From NCBI RefSeq assembly GCF_009755885.1, contig NZ_VYIX01000001.1, positions 1,134,586 to 1,198,585 of the forward strand: 64,000 bases of DNA, given 5' to 3'. The DNA comes from Brachyspira sp. SAP_772. GTDB lineage: Bacteria; Spirochaetota; Brachyspiria; Brachyspirales; Brachyspiraceae. The position numbers and the translations under genes were made by a program. Positions 55,848 through 64,000 of this stretch are shown in pieces (the stretch's first letter is position 1; every line of letters starts with the position of its first letter). Below the pieces are notes generated by a model that saw only the letters and a list, made by a program, of their open reading frames with translations, was not told where the DNA came from and did not search any database.

Positions 55848-57032
55848 ATGAATGATACACCAAATTCTAATAGAACTCATATTGCAATATTTGGAAGAAG
55901 AAATGTTGGTAAATCAAGTATTATCAATGCAATTGCAAATCAAGATGTTGCAATAGTTTCAGATACTGCAGGGACAACTACCGACCCTGTTAAAAAAGCT
56001 ATAGAAATAAATAAAATAGGAGCATGCACTATTGTTGATACTGCTGGCTTTGATGATGAGGGAGAGCTTGGGGAATTAAGAATAAAAAGAACAAAAAAAA
56101 TAATGGAGTCGGATGATATTGCTTTGCTTGTTTTTGACGCTAGTTTTATTAATAATGATTATTTGCTTGAGTTAAAATGGAAAAATGAATTAACAAGTTT
56201 AGAGATACCTGTTGTAGCAGTTTTAAACAAAATAGATTTAAATAATAATTACAAACAAATAGAACAAAATATAAAAGATGTATTTGATTTGGAAACTGTT
56301 TCAATAAGTGCTAGTAAGAAAATTAATATAGATTTGTTAATTGATACTATAAAATTAACTATTCCAAAAACAGAAGAGATAAGTATAACAGGGCATATAA
56401 TAAAAGAAGATGATATAGTAATGCTTGTTATGCCTCAGGATATTCAAGCCCCTAAAGGCAGGCTCATTCTTCCGCAGGTTCAAACTATAAGGGATATTTT
56501 AGACAATAAAGCTGTGATAATGGCTTCAACATTTGATAAATTTGAAAATGCATTAAAAGCATTAAGCAAGGCTCCTAAAGTTATAATAACAGATTCTCAA
56601 GTATTCAAAGAAGTAGAAAGATTAAAACCTAAAGAGAGTTTATTAACTTCTTTTTCAGTGCTTTTTGCTCGTTATAAAGGAAATGAAGAAGTATACAAAA
56701 GAGGAGCTGATTTTATAGATAGCCTAACAAAAGAGAGTAAAATATTAATAGCAGAAAGCTGTAGTCATATACCTCTTGAAGGAGATATAGGCAGAGTAAA
56801 AATTCCTAATCTATTAAAAAAGAAATTCGGTTTTGAGTTTGATATAGATTATGTGGCAGGGGCTGATTTTCCAGATAATTTGTCAAAATATGATTTAGTT
56901 ATACATTGCGGAGGATGCATGGGTACTAGAAAACATATTTTAAATAGAATAAGAATATGCGAAGAGCAGAATGTGCCTATCACTAATTACGGCATGACTA
57001 TAGCGAAAATTAATGGCGTTAAATATATATAA
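55848..57032 (+). CDS. hydF: [FeFe]-hydrogenase maturation GTPase HydF
   Basis: HydF is the scaffold on which the 2Fe subcluster is assembled before transfer to the hydrogenase. The N-terminal GTPase domain has G1 GRRNVGKSS (residues 16-24), G3 DTAGFDDEG and G4 NKID. The C-terminal [4Fe-4S] site is Cys305, His307, Cys354 and Cys357 (ESCSHIP ... HCGGCMG), the CxHx46CxxC pattern of the family. The length of 394 aa is normal. Repeats lie on both sides (copies G and H), so it may be transcribed on its own, possibly from the end of copy G. Confidence 0.95.
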   Translation: MNDTPNSNRTHIAIFGRRNVGKSSIINAIANQDVAIVSDTAGTTTDPVKKAIEINKIGACTIVDTAGFDDEGELGELRIKRTKKIMESDDIALLVFDASFINNDYLLELKWKNELTSLEIPVVAVLNKIDLNNNYKQIEQNIKDVFDLETVSISASKKINIDLLIDTIKLTIPKTEEISITGHIIKEDDIVMLVMPQDIQAPKGRLILPQVQTIRDILDNKAVIMASTFDKFENALKALSKAPKVIITDSQVFKEVERLKPKESLLTSFSVLFARYKGNEEVYKRGADFIDSLTKESKILIAESCSHIPLEGDIGRVKIPNLLKKKFGFEFDIDYVAGADFPDNLSKYDLVIHCGGCMGTRKHILNRIRICEEQNVPITNYGMTIAKINGVKYI

Positions 57033-57067
57033 TAATTTTATATAATTAAAACAATTACATTTTATTA

Positions 57068-57112
57068 ATTTTTTGTTGTTCTTTTTCCCGCAGCAAAAGA
57101 ACCAAAAAGTGC
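57068..57112. repeat. Structured intergenic repeat, copy H (minimal hairpin)
   Basis: Only the left hairpin is present: GTTCTTTTTCCCGC, then AGCAAAAGAACC and AAAAAGTGCAA. It shows the core without any GC-rich insert. It lies between hydF and hydE. Confidence 0.7.
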
Positions 57113-57184
57113 AAAATAATATTAGTTGTATTTTATATTTAATATAATTTATTAATTTTTTTTAAAAAATAAAGGAATATAAAC

Positions 57185-58306
57185 TTGATTAATATAAATA
57201 AAACAAAAGAAATTATTAACAAAATAGAAATAGAAGAAAAAATATCAAGAGAAGATGCTTTCGCTCTTTTATCATCTTTTGAATATGATAATAATATTAA
57301 TATAAAAAATTTAAATGATGAAGAGAAAGAAGAAGTAAAAAAACTAAAAGAATATCTAAGAATTAAGGCAAGAGAAAAGGCTGATAAAATATTCGGAAAA
57401 TATGTTTTTATGCGTGGTCTTATAGAGTTTACTAATTATTGTAAGAATGACTGTATATATTGCGGAATAAGAAAAAGCAATAAAAAAGCAGAGCATTACA
57501 GATTGAGTAAAGAAGATATTTTATCATGCTGTGAACTTGGCTATGAAATAGGATTCAGAACTTTTGTACTTCAGGGAGGGGAAGACCCTTATTATAATAT
57601 AAATATAATGTCTGATATAGTTGAGGCAATTAAAACTAAATTTTCAGATTGTGCTCTAACATTATCTATAGGTGAAAAAAAAGAAGAATATTATAAAGTA
57701 TTAAAAGAAAAAGGTGCAGACAGATTTTTACTAAGACATGAAACAGCTGATAATATTCATTATTCAAAACTTCATCCTAATAATATGAGTTTAGAAAATA
57801 GAAAAGAATGTTTGAGAACTTTAAAAAAATTAGGATATCAAACAGGCACAGGCATAATGGTTGGAAGCCCTTATCAAACTTTGGAAAATATTGCCGATGA
57901 TTTTATTTTCATGCAGGAAATTAATCCTGAGATGATAGGAATAGGACCTTTTTTGCCTCATAAAGACACACCTTTTGCAAATGAAAAAAAAGGAGAATTG
58001 GAACTTACTTTAATACTTATAGCAATACTTCGTTTAGTTTTTCCATTAGCACTGATACCAGCTACCACTGCTTTAGGCACTATCAAAGAAGGAGGCAGGG
58101 AACTTGGTATACTTTATGGAGCTAATGTTGTTATGCCTAATTTATCTCCTCTTGATGTGAGAAAAAAATATTCACTATATAATAATAAAATAGCAACAGG
58201 TACAGAATCTGCCGAAGGAGTTGAAAGCCTTAGAAAAAATATGTTAGATATAGGATACATACTCACAGGAGAACGAGGAGATTTTGATATAAACAGAGGA
58301 AAATAA
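57185..58306 (+). CDS. hydE: [FeFe]-hydrogenase maturase HydE
   Basis: HydE is a radical-SAM enzyme that works between HydG and HydF in making the dithiomethylamine-bridged 2Fe unit. The SAM cluster is Cys86-x3-Cys90-x2-Cys93 in NYCKNDCIYCGIRKSN. RFLLRHETADNIHYSKLHP and GYQTGTGIMVGSPYQT are characteristic of HydE. The length of 373 aa is usual. The frame starts with TTG at 57185, with AAAGGA some nine bases upstream. No ATG fits better. Confidence 0.94.
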   Translation: MININKTKEIINKIEIEEKISREDAFALLSSFEYDNNINIKNLNDEEKEEVKKLKEYLRIKAREKADKIFGKYVFMRGLIEFTNYCKNDCIYCGIRKSNKKAEHYRLSKEDILSCCELGYEIGFRTFVLQGGEDPYYNINIMSDIVEAIKTKFSDCALTLSIGEKKEEYYKVLKEKGADRFLLRHETADNIHYSKLHPNNMSLENRKECLRTLKKLGYQTGTGIMVGSPYQTLENIADDFIFMQEINPEMIGIGPFLPHKDTPFANEKKGELELTLILIAILRLVFPLALIPATTALGTIKEGGRELGILYGANVVMPNLSPLDVRKKYSLYNNKIATGTESAEGVESLRKNMLDIGYILTGERGDFDINRGK

Positions 58307-58359
58307 TTTTTTTTGCATAAATTAAGTTTTTATTGAAATACTTTATTGTATTAAAAAAA

Positions 58360-58701
58360 TTAAAAGTCCAAATTAAATCTATCATTTATTAATGGTATAA
58401 TATTTATAACAGGCTCTTCATAAGGATGCACTTCTTTTATTACTTTTACTGCATTTTCAACATTCTTTATATTTGTAGCAAACTCTATCTTATCTTCACT
58501 AGCCTTTGATAATTTATTAATTTCCCCATCAAAAGGATTAGCATTTTTTAAAGGTCTCCAATAACCCGTTACCTTTGTTACACTCATTACATTATCATAA
58601 TTACCAACTCCCAAAACTCCTATATCGTTTAATGCCTCTCTTAATTTATCTCTATATTCTTCAGGTATATAAACTTCAATTTTTACTTTTTTAAAATCCA
58701 T
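58360..58701 (-). CDS. Stand-alone PII/CutA-like domain (YqfO/NIF3-insert type)
   Basis: This 113-aa protein matches the PII-like domain that sits inside long NIF3/YqfO proteins. KIEVYIPEEYRDKLREALND, GVGNYDNVMSVTKVTGYWRP, ANPFDGEINKLS and VHPYEEPVINIIPL are the family landmarks, with HPYEEP the clearest. Here it is encoded as a separate gene. Such domains trimerise and may bind metal or small molecules. No function is established. A GNAT gene lies upstream with a 51-nt gap. Confidence 0.8.
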   Translation of the reverse strand: MDFKKVKIEVYIPEEYRDKLREALNDIGVLGVGNYDNVMSVTKVTGYWRPLKNANPFDGEINKLSKASEDKIEFATNIKNVENAVKVIKEVHPYEEPVINIIPLINDRFNLDF

Positions 58702-58752
58702 TATATTTGCTCCTAATTTATATTAATTAAGTTAATTAAATCAATTATAAAA

Positions 58753-59235
58753 TCACAAATCTATGTAATAAAGAACTATATCCTCATACTCATTATTTTT
58801 ATTGAGATAGCCTTTCTTTACAATACCTATTTCATTAAAGCCTATTTTTTTATATAACCTATGAGCTGTTTCATTAGACAATACAACAGCATTAAACTGA
58901 AGTATTTTATACCCCAATTTACCACCTTGTTTAATGGAATCTCGCACTAATGCCTCCCCTACTCCTTTACCCCTAATATTTTTATCTACCGCATAAGAAG
59001 CATTGCATATATGTCCGCACCTTCCTATATTATTAGGGTGAAGTATATAAACTCCATAAACTTTTTCATCTTCTACTGCTAAGCCAGTATAGTCTTGAGA
59101 AGAAAAATATTTATCTGCTTCTTCTATATCTTTTAAAACATCTATTTGGGGAAAATAAACACCATCTTCTATAATGTTATTCCATATACACAAAGCCTTT
59201 TTAACATATTTTTTATTATATTTTACTATTTCCAT
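58753..59235 (-). CDS. GNAT-family N-acetyltransferase
   Basis: This 160-aa acetyl-CoA-dependent transferase has motif A, YAVDKNIRGKGVGEALVRDS, with the R-x-x-G-x-G pyrophosphate loop. FNAVVLSNETAHRLYKKIGF is motif B with the usual Asn and Tyr. The product probably acetylates an amine or a protein N-terminus. The substrate cannot be told. It may be co-transcribed with the PII-like gene downstream. Confidence 0.87.
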   Translation of the reverse strand: MEIVKYNKKYVKKALCIWNNIIEDGVYFPQIDVLKDIEEADKYFSSQDYTGLAVEDEKVYGVYILHPNNIGRCGHICNASYAVDKNIRGKGVGEALVRDSIKQGGKLGYKILQFNAVVLSNETAHRLYKKIGFNEIGIVKKGYLNKNNEYEDIVLYYIDL

Positions 59236-59372
59236 AATTAAACTCCTTTGTGTTATTATATATTATCAATTTATATTATGCTATTGACAAATAAACAAAA
59301 ATATTTATACTACTATCAGTCTGAAAACGTACTTCTAATATTTTTTTATTTACAACTAAATAGACATACAAA

Positions 59373-60713
59373 ATGGAACTTAATGATAAAACTTTAATAG
59401 AAAATACAAGTATAAAACTATTTTTTAAATTTGCTATACCTAGTATTTTGGGTATGATTATGGGAAGTGCTGCGGTATTTGTAGACGGTTTTTTTGTGGC
59501 ACATTTTATCTCTGCTAATGCTTTCACTGCAATTAATATAGTTTGGCCAATCACTGCTTTATCATTTGGTATATACGTAATGCTTACAATAGGCTCTATT
59601 GCACTCGCTGGTAAATGCATAGGAGAAAACAATATAAGAAGAGCTAATTTAATATTTACTCAAACTTTAATTGTAGTGCTTACAATAGCAACTTTACCTC
59701 TTATAATAGCATATATATTTAGAACTAATTTACTTCCATTGTTTGGAGCTCATGGAGAGATATATCAATTATCATTAGATTATATTGAGGGGGTATTATT
59801 TGCTACATTTTTTTGGGGAATTGCTTATGTACTTAGTCAGTTTGTAAGGCTTAATGGTTCTCCGAAATTTGCTTCTTTAATGTTTATAATATCTTCTATA
59901 GCAAATATGATATTAGACCCTATTTTTATTGTGATTTTTAAGTTAGGAATTTCTGGAGCTGCTTGGGCTACTGCAATATCTCAAATGATTGCATTTATTA
60001 TGGGGCTGTTATATTTCTTTAAGCCAAATTGCAAATTAAAAATTATAAAAGTTTATGGAGGCTGGATTTATATATTAAAAGCATCATTCAACGGATTTTC
60101 AGAGTTTCTAAGTAATTTATCTTCAGGACTCATACCTTGGCTGTTTAATATCACAGCATATAAAATTTCTGGTAATAACGGCATACTTGTTTATTCTGTT
60201 GCTAATTACGCTATAATGTTTTTTATAATGCTAGCATATTCTATTGGTGAAGCATTAGAGCCGCTTGTAAGTGTTTCGTATGGAGCTAAAAACAAAAACA
60301 GAATGAAAGATTTTCTAAAAATATCAATACTTTTAATTTCTATTATATCAATATTAATATCAATTGTATTGTTAATAAATCCAAGTTCATTAGTAAAAAT
60401 GCTTTTACAAGATGTTGATATAAAAACATTTGAAGAGGCTAATTTTTTTGTAAGAGCATCAATACCCACTTTTATAGGTGTAGGAATAAATATTATAATG
60501 AGTGCCTACTACACATCTGTACAAAAAGCAGGAGCTTCAGCAATAGTTGCAGCTTTAAGAAGCACAATACTTCCAATAGCATTAGTATTAACTTTGCCTA
60601 ATATAATAGGATTTCTTGGTTTAATTTTAGTTCTTCCTATAAGCGAAATAGCAACCTTAATTGTTTCTGTGATGTTATACAAAAATAGAAAGCCAGATAT
60701 TTTGATTAGTTAG
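59373..60713 (+). CDS. MATE-family multidrug/cation antiporter
   Basis: This membrane protein of 446 aa has 12 hydrophobic segments in two homologous halves, typical of MATE transporters that export drugs or metabolites against Na+ or H+. The first half begins LFFKFAIPSILGMIMGSAAV and has VDGFFVAHFISANAFTAINI. The second has GISGAAWATAISQMIAFIMG and SYGAKNKNRMKDF. It is a single gene divergent from the GNAT gene. Repeat copy I follows it. The substrate is unknown. Confidence 0.9.
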   Translation: MELNDKTLIENTSIKLFFKFAIPSILGMIMGSAAVFVDGFFVAHFISANAFTAINIVWPITALSFGIYVMLTIGSIALAGKCIGENNIRRANLIFTQTLIVVLTIATLPLIIAYIFRTNLLPLFGAHGEIYQLSLDYIEGVLFATFFWGIAYVLSQFVRLNGSPKFASLMFIISSIANMILDPIFIVIFKLGISGAAWATAISQMIAFIMGLLYFFKPNCKLKIIKVYGGWIYILKASFNGFSEFLSNLSSGLIPWLFNITAYKISGNNGILVYSVANYAIMFFIMLAYSIGEALEPLVSVSYGAKNKNRMKDFLKISILLISIISILISIVLLINPSSLVKMLLQDVDIKTFEEANFFVRASIPTFIGVGINIIMSAYYTSVQKAGASAIVAALRSTILPIALVLTLPNIIGFLGLILVLPISEIATLIVSVMLYKNRKPDILIS

Positions 60714-60771
60714 AAGAGATAATTTTAAAAACTCTTTTAAACTATAAAAAATATTATTTATTTTAATTTTA

Positions 60772-60979
60772 TATATACTGAAAATTTTTGAGTTTGTTAT
60801 TTTTTTATTGTTCTTTTTCCAGCAGCTCGCTGTGCGGACTTCGTCAAAAGAACCAAAAAGTGCGAGTAATAAAATAATACTAAATATTAATAATTACGCT
60901 TTATATGTAAGATAAATTATTAAATTCATAATAAAATTAAAAAAATCAAAATTACAAACTTAAAATTTTAAGTATATAT
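60772..60979. repeat. Structured intergenic repeat, copy I (with terminal inverted repeats)
   Basis: The ends TATATACTGAAAATTTTTGA and AAAATTTTAAGTATATATA are imperfect inverted repeats that continue inwards into GTTTGT and ACAAAC. Inside lie GTTCTTTTTCCAGC and CAAAAGAACCAAAAAGTGCG with a CTGTGCGGACTTCGTC insert. About 208 bp in all. This is the best-defined copy and looks like a miniature inverted-repeat element. Confidence 0.7.
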
Positions 60980-60987
60980 AAACAAAT

Positions 60988-61503
60988 TTATACTGTTTCT
61001 AAAGCATTAAGCAAAACATTTCCAAACTCTTTTGCAGATTGCGGCCCATTAGCTGTTATTATATTACCAGATACTACAACATTCTCTTCTACAATATTAG
61101 CATTATTATGCCTTACAGGAGATTCATTTTCTTTTAAACAAGTAACATTAATATTTGCCAATATACCTGCATTAGCCATTATAACAACACCGCTCCCAAT
61201 ACCAGCTACTATTTTTCCATTGTCAAGAAATAACTTAGCAAGACCCTGTGCACGCCAATCGTCCCAAAGCTTTATAGAACCAACGCCCCCAACAAAAACT
61301 ATAGCATCAAAATCATCTGTACTCACTTCGCTAAATAAAAGCTCTGTGTCGACAGTACTTCCCAACTTTCCATGTGCCTCGCCTATTATGCTAGAGGTTA
61401 GTTTTATACTATACCCTTTAGATTCTAAAATCTTTTTACTTTCAAAAAACTCTTCATCTTGAAAATTTTCATTTGCAACTACATATACTACACTTTTAGA
61501 CAT
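60988..61503 (-). CDS. DJ-1/PfpI-family protein lacking the nucleophile Cys
   Basis: This 171-aa protein has the DJ-1/PfpI fold: SKSVVYVVANENFQDEEF, then DDFDAIVFVGGVGSIKLWDD, and VVSGNIITANGPQSAKEFGN near the end. In active members the nucleophile elbow reads like A-I-C-A-G. Here it is AGIGSGVVIM, with Gly at position 103 where Cys is expected. It is unlikely to be a normal DJ-1 deglycase, glyoxalase or protease, and may have a binding or chaperone role. Another Cys (about residue 124, in NVTCL) is not in the elbow. It is transcribed leftwards, just after repeat copy I. Confidence 0.82.
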   Translation of the reverse strand: MSKSVVYVVANENFQDEEFFESKKILESKGYSIKLTSSIIGEAHGKLGSTVDTELLFSEVSTDDFDAIVFVGGVGSIKLWDDWRAQGLAKLFLDNGKIVAGIGSGVVIMANAGILANINVTCLKENESPVRHNNANIVEENVVVSGNIITANGPQSAKEFGNVLLNALETV

Positions 61504-61524
61504 TTTTTAAAAATTCTCCTTTCA

Positions 61525-63018
61525 TTATAGTCCGCAATTTTTATCATAGTTTTTCTTATTTTCTATAGCAACCTTATATGCCTTTACATATTCTTTAGCA
61601 CTCTTCTCCCAAGAATTATCTATCTTCATCACACGTTTTTGCATAGCTTCAAATTTATCTCTATGATCATAATAAACACTAATAGCCCAGCCAATAGTAT
61701 TATATAAAGCAGAATTATTAGAATCATAAAACTTAAATCCAGAACCTTCGCCTGTAGCTTCATTATAGTTCTCAACAGTATCTTCAAGCCCGCCAGTAGC
61801 ATGCACTATAGGAATAGTTCCATATCTTAAAGAATACATCTGATTAAGTCCGCAAGGTTCAAATAAAGAAGGCATTACAAACATATCAGCACCCGCCTCT
61901 ATTAAATGTGATAATTCATTGCTATAACCAATATAAGAGCCTATTCTGCCGGGATATCTTTTAGGCAAATCACCAAAGAAACTTTCAAACCCTTTATCAC
62001 CCGTACCAAGTATACAAAATTGAAACTTCATATTAGCCATTAAAGGCTCAATAACAGAAGCAAGTAAATGATACCCCTTCTGATCAACAAATCTTCCTAT
62101 AGCACCAATTAAAGCTACATCATCATCTTCTTCGAGTAAAAATCTCTTCTGTAATTCTCTCTTACATATTTTTTTGCCTTTCATATCTTTAGAAGAGAAA
62201 TGTGCCGCTATCATAGTATCTTTTTCTGGTGACCAAACATCTTCATCTATTCCGTTTAATATGCCAAAGAAACTTGTTGTCTTATTATTTAAATAAGGTG
62301 CTATACCATGACCGCCGTAAGGAGAAGCTATTTCTCTTGCATAAGTTGGGCTTACTGTTGTAACCAAATCAGAGAAAAATATTCCGCCCTTTAGTAAATT
62401 AATATTGCCATGATCCTCAAAAGTATCTGGGCTAAAATTATTCCAACCCAAACCTAAATAATTATAAGTGCTTGTTGCATTATAAACACCTTGATAATTA
62501 GCATTATGTATAGTAAGTACACTTGCTGCCTTACCTACATCATCATTCCAGTGCCAAGTTTTTATATATGCTGGTATTGCTGCTGTTTGCCAATCATTAG
62601 CATGAATTACATCTGGTTTTAAATTTAAATCTTTACATAATTGAAGTACTGCTCTTGAAAAAAATCCAAATCTCCAAGCATTGTCCTGATAGTCATTAAA
62701 AGCATTATCATGATAAAGACCTTCCCTGCTAAAGAAATGATGATGCTCTATAAAATAAAAATCTATACCATTATATACAGTCTTAAAAACACTGCACCAC
62801 TCTTCACCTGTACCCATCCACACACCCATAGTAGGAAGTACATTCTCTAAATGACATCCCTTAAAATCAATATCTCTGTACTTTGGAATAACAACCGAAA
62901 CCTCTACATCTAGCTTTTTTAAATATATTGGTAAAGAGCCAGCAACATCTGCTAAACCTCCTGTCTTTATAAAAGGAACAGCCTCTGATGAAGCTATAAC
63001 TACTCTCATTTTTGACAT
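61525..63018 (-). CDS. glgA: Glycogen synthase (ADP-glucose type, GT5)
   Basis: GlgA extends alpha-1,4-glucan from ADP-glucose. The N-terminal KTGGLADVAGSLP binds the nucleotide sugar. HANDWQTAAIPAY lies in the first domain, and IGRFVDQKGYHLL and SLFEPCGLNQMYSLRYGTIP in the second carry the catalytic Glu. I use ATG 63018 (MSKMRVVIASSEAVPF), which has AGGAG upstream. The frame is open 20 codons further, but those residues do not belong to the family. The length of 497 aa is slightly long but normal. No other glg gene is nearby. Confidence 0.95.
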   Translation of the reverse strand: MSKMRVVIASSEAVPFIKTGGLADVAGSLPIYLKKLDVEVSVVIPKYRDIDFKGCHLENVLPTMGVWMGTGEEWCSVFKTVYNGIDFYFIEHHHFFSREGLYHDNAFNDYQDNAWRFGFFSRAVLQLCKDLNLKPDVIHANDWQTAAIPAYIKTWHWNDDVGKAASVLTIHNANYQGVYNATSTYNYLGLGWNNFSPDTFEDHGNINLLKGGIFFSDLVTTVSPTYAREIASPYGGHGIAPYLNNKTTSFFGILNGIDEDVWSPEKDTMIAAHFSSKDMKGKKICKRELQKRFLLEEDDDVALIGAIGRFVDQKGYHLLASVIEPLMANMKFQFCILGTGDKGFESFFGDLPKRYPGRIGSYIGYSNELSHLIEAGADMFVMPSLFEPCGLNQMYSLRYGTIPIVHATGGLEDTVENYNEATGEGSGFKFYDSNNSALYNTIGWAISVYYDHRDKFEAMQKRVMKIDNSWEKSAKEYVKAYKVAIENKKNYDKNCGL

Positions 63019-63050
63019 ATAAAAAACTCCTAAATATAGAATATATTTTA

Positions 63051-63078
63051 AATATACTACTTTATGAAAAAACTTCAA
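63051..63078 (-). promoter_or_regulatory. Candidate glgA promoter
   Basis: On the minus strand TTGAAG (63078-63073), 16 bp and TATATT (63056-63051) lie just upstream of the chosen start and inside the rejected N-terminal extension. Confidence 0.5.
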
Positions 63079-63098
63079 GTAAAAATCACAATATATTT

Positions 63099-63755
63099 TT
63101 AGTTATTTAAATAATGTTTAAATAATAATTGCTTTGTGGAATAAAGACTCACCCCTTTAATAGGGCTAATTTTTAAAGTAATAGTTGCTATTTTTATTTT
63201 TTTGTTTTTTACAATAAGATATCTCTCATGAATGGCATTAATTATTTCTTCTGATAAATCAAAAATATTTTTCTCTTCACTTTCAATTAAGCTATATTCT
63301 ATATTATTATTTTTTAGTATTTTAAAAAAATTATTCTCTGTAAATCTGCTTGTAAAAATTATGAGGTTTATATTTTTTATAATTTCAACAATTAAATTAT
63401 TATATTCTAATACAATCAAATCAATATCTTTGGAGCTATTTTTATTTTTTCTTTTGCATTTATAAAACACATCTGCTATAGCAATTTTTTTATCATAAAA
63501 AAGTTTTTTCTTTAGTTCTTTAGAAACTAAAAAGTTTTTATTATCAATATCAAATCTATAAGCAATTAATTTCCAAAACTCACTTTTTTTGCTTGAATAA
63601 TACCATGCATTATTTTTCTCTTCATCATCAAGCAAATTAAATTTTTCCTCTTGAGTATACAACGGCACAGGAAAACTTCCTAGTATAAGTATATCGCTAT
63701 CATCAAAAAAGAAATTTGTATCACTAAAAAGATGTGTTTCTATATTATTTTCCAT
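63099..63755 (-). CDS. Uracil-DNA-glycosylase-superfamily-like protein
   Basis: This 218-aa protein begins with DILILGSFPVPLY, similar to the LILGSFPG water-activating motif of the Mug/UDG superfamily. NAWYYSSKKSEFWKLIAYRF, like the YYGNPRNxFW block of that group, and IAIADVFYKCKRKN follow. Later parts are divergent and very Ile/Asn/Lys-rich. It may remove deaminated bases or may be a non-enzymatic relative, because the usual Asp/Asn after GSFPG is not obvious. It lies 7 nt from the next gene on the right, with which it is probably co-transcribed. Confidence 0.55.
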   Translation of the reverse strand: MENNIETHLFSDTNFFFDDSDILILGSFPVPLYTQEEKFNLLDDEEKNNAWYYSSKKSEFWKLIAYRFDIDNKNFLVSKELKKKLFYDKKIAIADVFYKCKRKNKNSSKDIDLIVLEYNNLIVEIIKNINLIIFTSRFTENNFFKILKNNNIEYSLIESEEKNIFDLSEEIINAIHERYLIVKNKKIKIATITLKISPIKGVSLYSTKQLLFKHYLNN

Positions 63756-63761
63756 AATAAA

Positions 63762-63998
63762 CTATTCTAATATTTTAAGCATCTCAGCTTCTATTGCTTT
63801 AATATCTCCTTTTTTATCTTGAATAGATTTTATCTCTGCTCTTCTTTGTTCTAATAATTCTTCCTGACCTTGTTTATCTAAAGTTTCTCTTTTAGCAAAA
63901 TATGCATCGCTTATAAGTTTATCAGCCATTCTCAAAGTTCTGTCGGACACTATTGCTTTGTCTGAGGCGTTTTCTGCTTTAGACATGTCAAAGCTAGC
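63762..63998 (-). CDS. Coiled-coil protein, probably the C-terminal part of a longer gene
   Basis: The frame is open to the right edge of the window. An ATG at 63986 would give 74 aa but has no ribosome binding site, so the gene probably starts outside. The visible part is helical and charged (ETLDKQGQEELLEQRRAEIK, then AIEAEMLKILE), consistent with a coiled coil. There is no recognised domain. It directly precedes the UDG-like gene. Confidence 0.5.
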   Translation of the reverse strand, partial: ASFDMSKAENASDKAIVSDRTLRMADKLISDAYFAKRETLDKQGQEELLEQRRAEIKSIQDKKGDIKAIEAEMLKILE

Positions 63999-64000
63999 AT

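Noticed and set aside
63019-63078. Longer N-terminus of glycogen synthase
   Set aside because: The 20 extra residues are not part of the family, overlap the predicted promoter and are separated from the true ATG by an AGGAG ribosome site.

Overview
The window is very AT-rich, with short intergenic gaps and AT-biased codon use. It carries tandem families of lipoproteins with spirochaete-style signal peptides, [FeFe]-hydrogenase maturation genes and GTP-dependent PEP carboxykinase. Together these point to an anaerobic intestinal spirochaete of the genus Brachyspira. The species cannot be named from the sequence alone. No rRNA, tRNA, CRISPR array or prophage is visible.

Layout. 1-10.3 kb: the 3' part of a family 8 glycosyltransferase, a lipoprotein, PlsC, three tandem leucine-rich-repeat lipoproteins, and an SGNH / methyltransferase / MBOAT O-acylation set. 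10.5-17.2 kb: dnaG-rpoD, an acyl-CoA synthetase and a GT4 glycosyltransferase. 17.3-23.7 kb: one tightly packed operon, described below. 23.9-31.6 kb: uvrC, a zinc alcohol dehydrogenase, gyrB, a thioredoxin-reductase-like flavoprotein, an orphan PTS IIB and the stump of a 5'-nucleotidase gene. 31.7-37.8 kb: a second GT8 gene, then (minus strand) TPR lipoprotein-dprA-topA-amidase. 38.2-48.2 kb: six tandem sialidase-like lipoprotein genes, three of them behind a duplicated promoter and leader. 48.4-53.5 kb: pckG, an oppA-like binding protein and a NADAR protein. 53.6-58.3 kb: the hydrogenase maturation genes (TM1266-type regulator, hydG, hydF, hydE), separated by repeats. 58.4-64 kb: small PII-like, GNAT, MATE, DJ-1-like and glgA genes, a UDG-like protein and a partial coiled-coil protein.

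Most striking region. The operon at 17.3-23.7 kb encodes a CPTC thioredoxin-like protein, a YraQ/ArsP-type permease, a lipoprotein, a cysteine-rich ABC substrate-binding lipoprotein, a second cysteine-containing binding protein, an ABC permease, an ABC ATPase and a MerB-type organomercurial lyase. The merB frame has an in-frame TGA at 23527-23529. It continues open for 44 more sense codons of MerB-like sequence to a TAA. Relative to E. coli plasmid R831b MerB (Cys96, Asp99, Cys117, Cys159), every key residue here lies at a constant +3 offset (Cys99, Asp102, Cys120), and the TGA is codon 162, the position of catalytic Cys159. A 7-bp hairpin with a G-first apical loop starts 12 nt after the TGA and its loop starts 19 nt after it, as in a bacterial SECIS element. 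I read this as a selenocysteine-containing alkylmercury lyase, encoded with its own uptake and export machinery.

A second theme is a family of structured intergenic repeats (about 150-300 bp, at least eight copies or fragments). They have compensatory changes in their hairpins, and promoter-like ends in some copies. They surround adh and interrupt the hydrogenase maturation genes.
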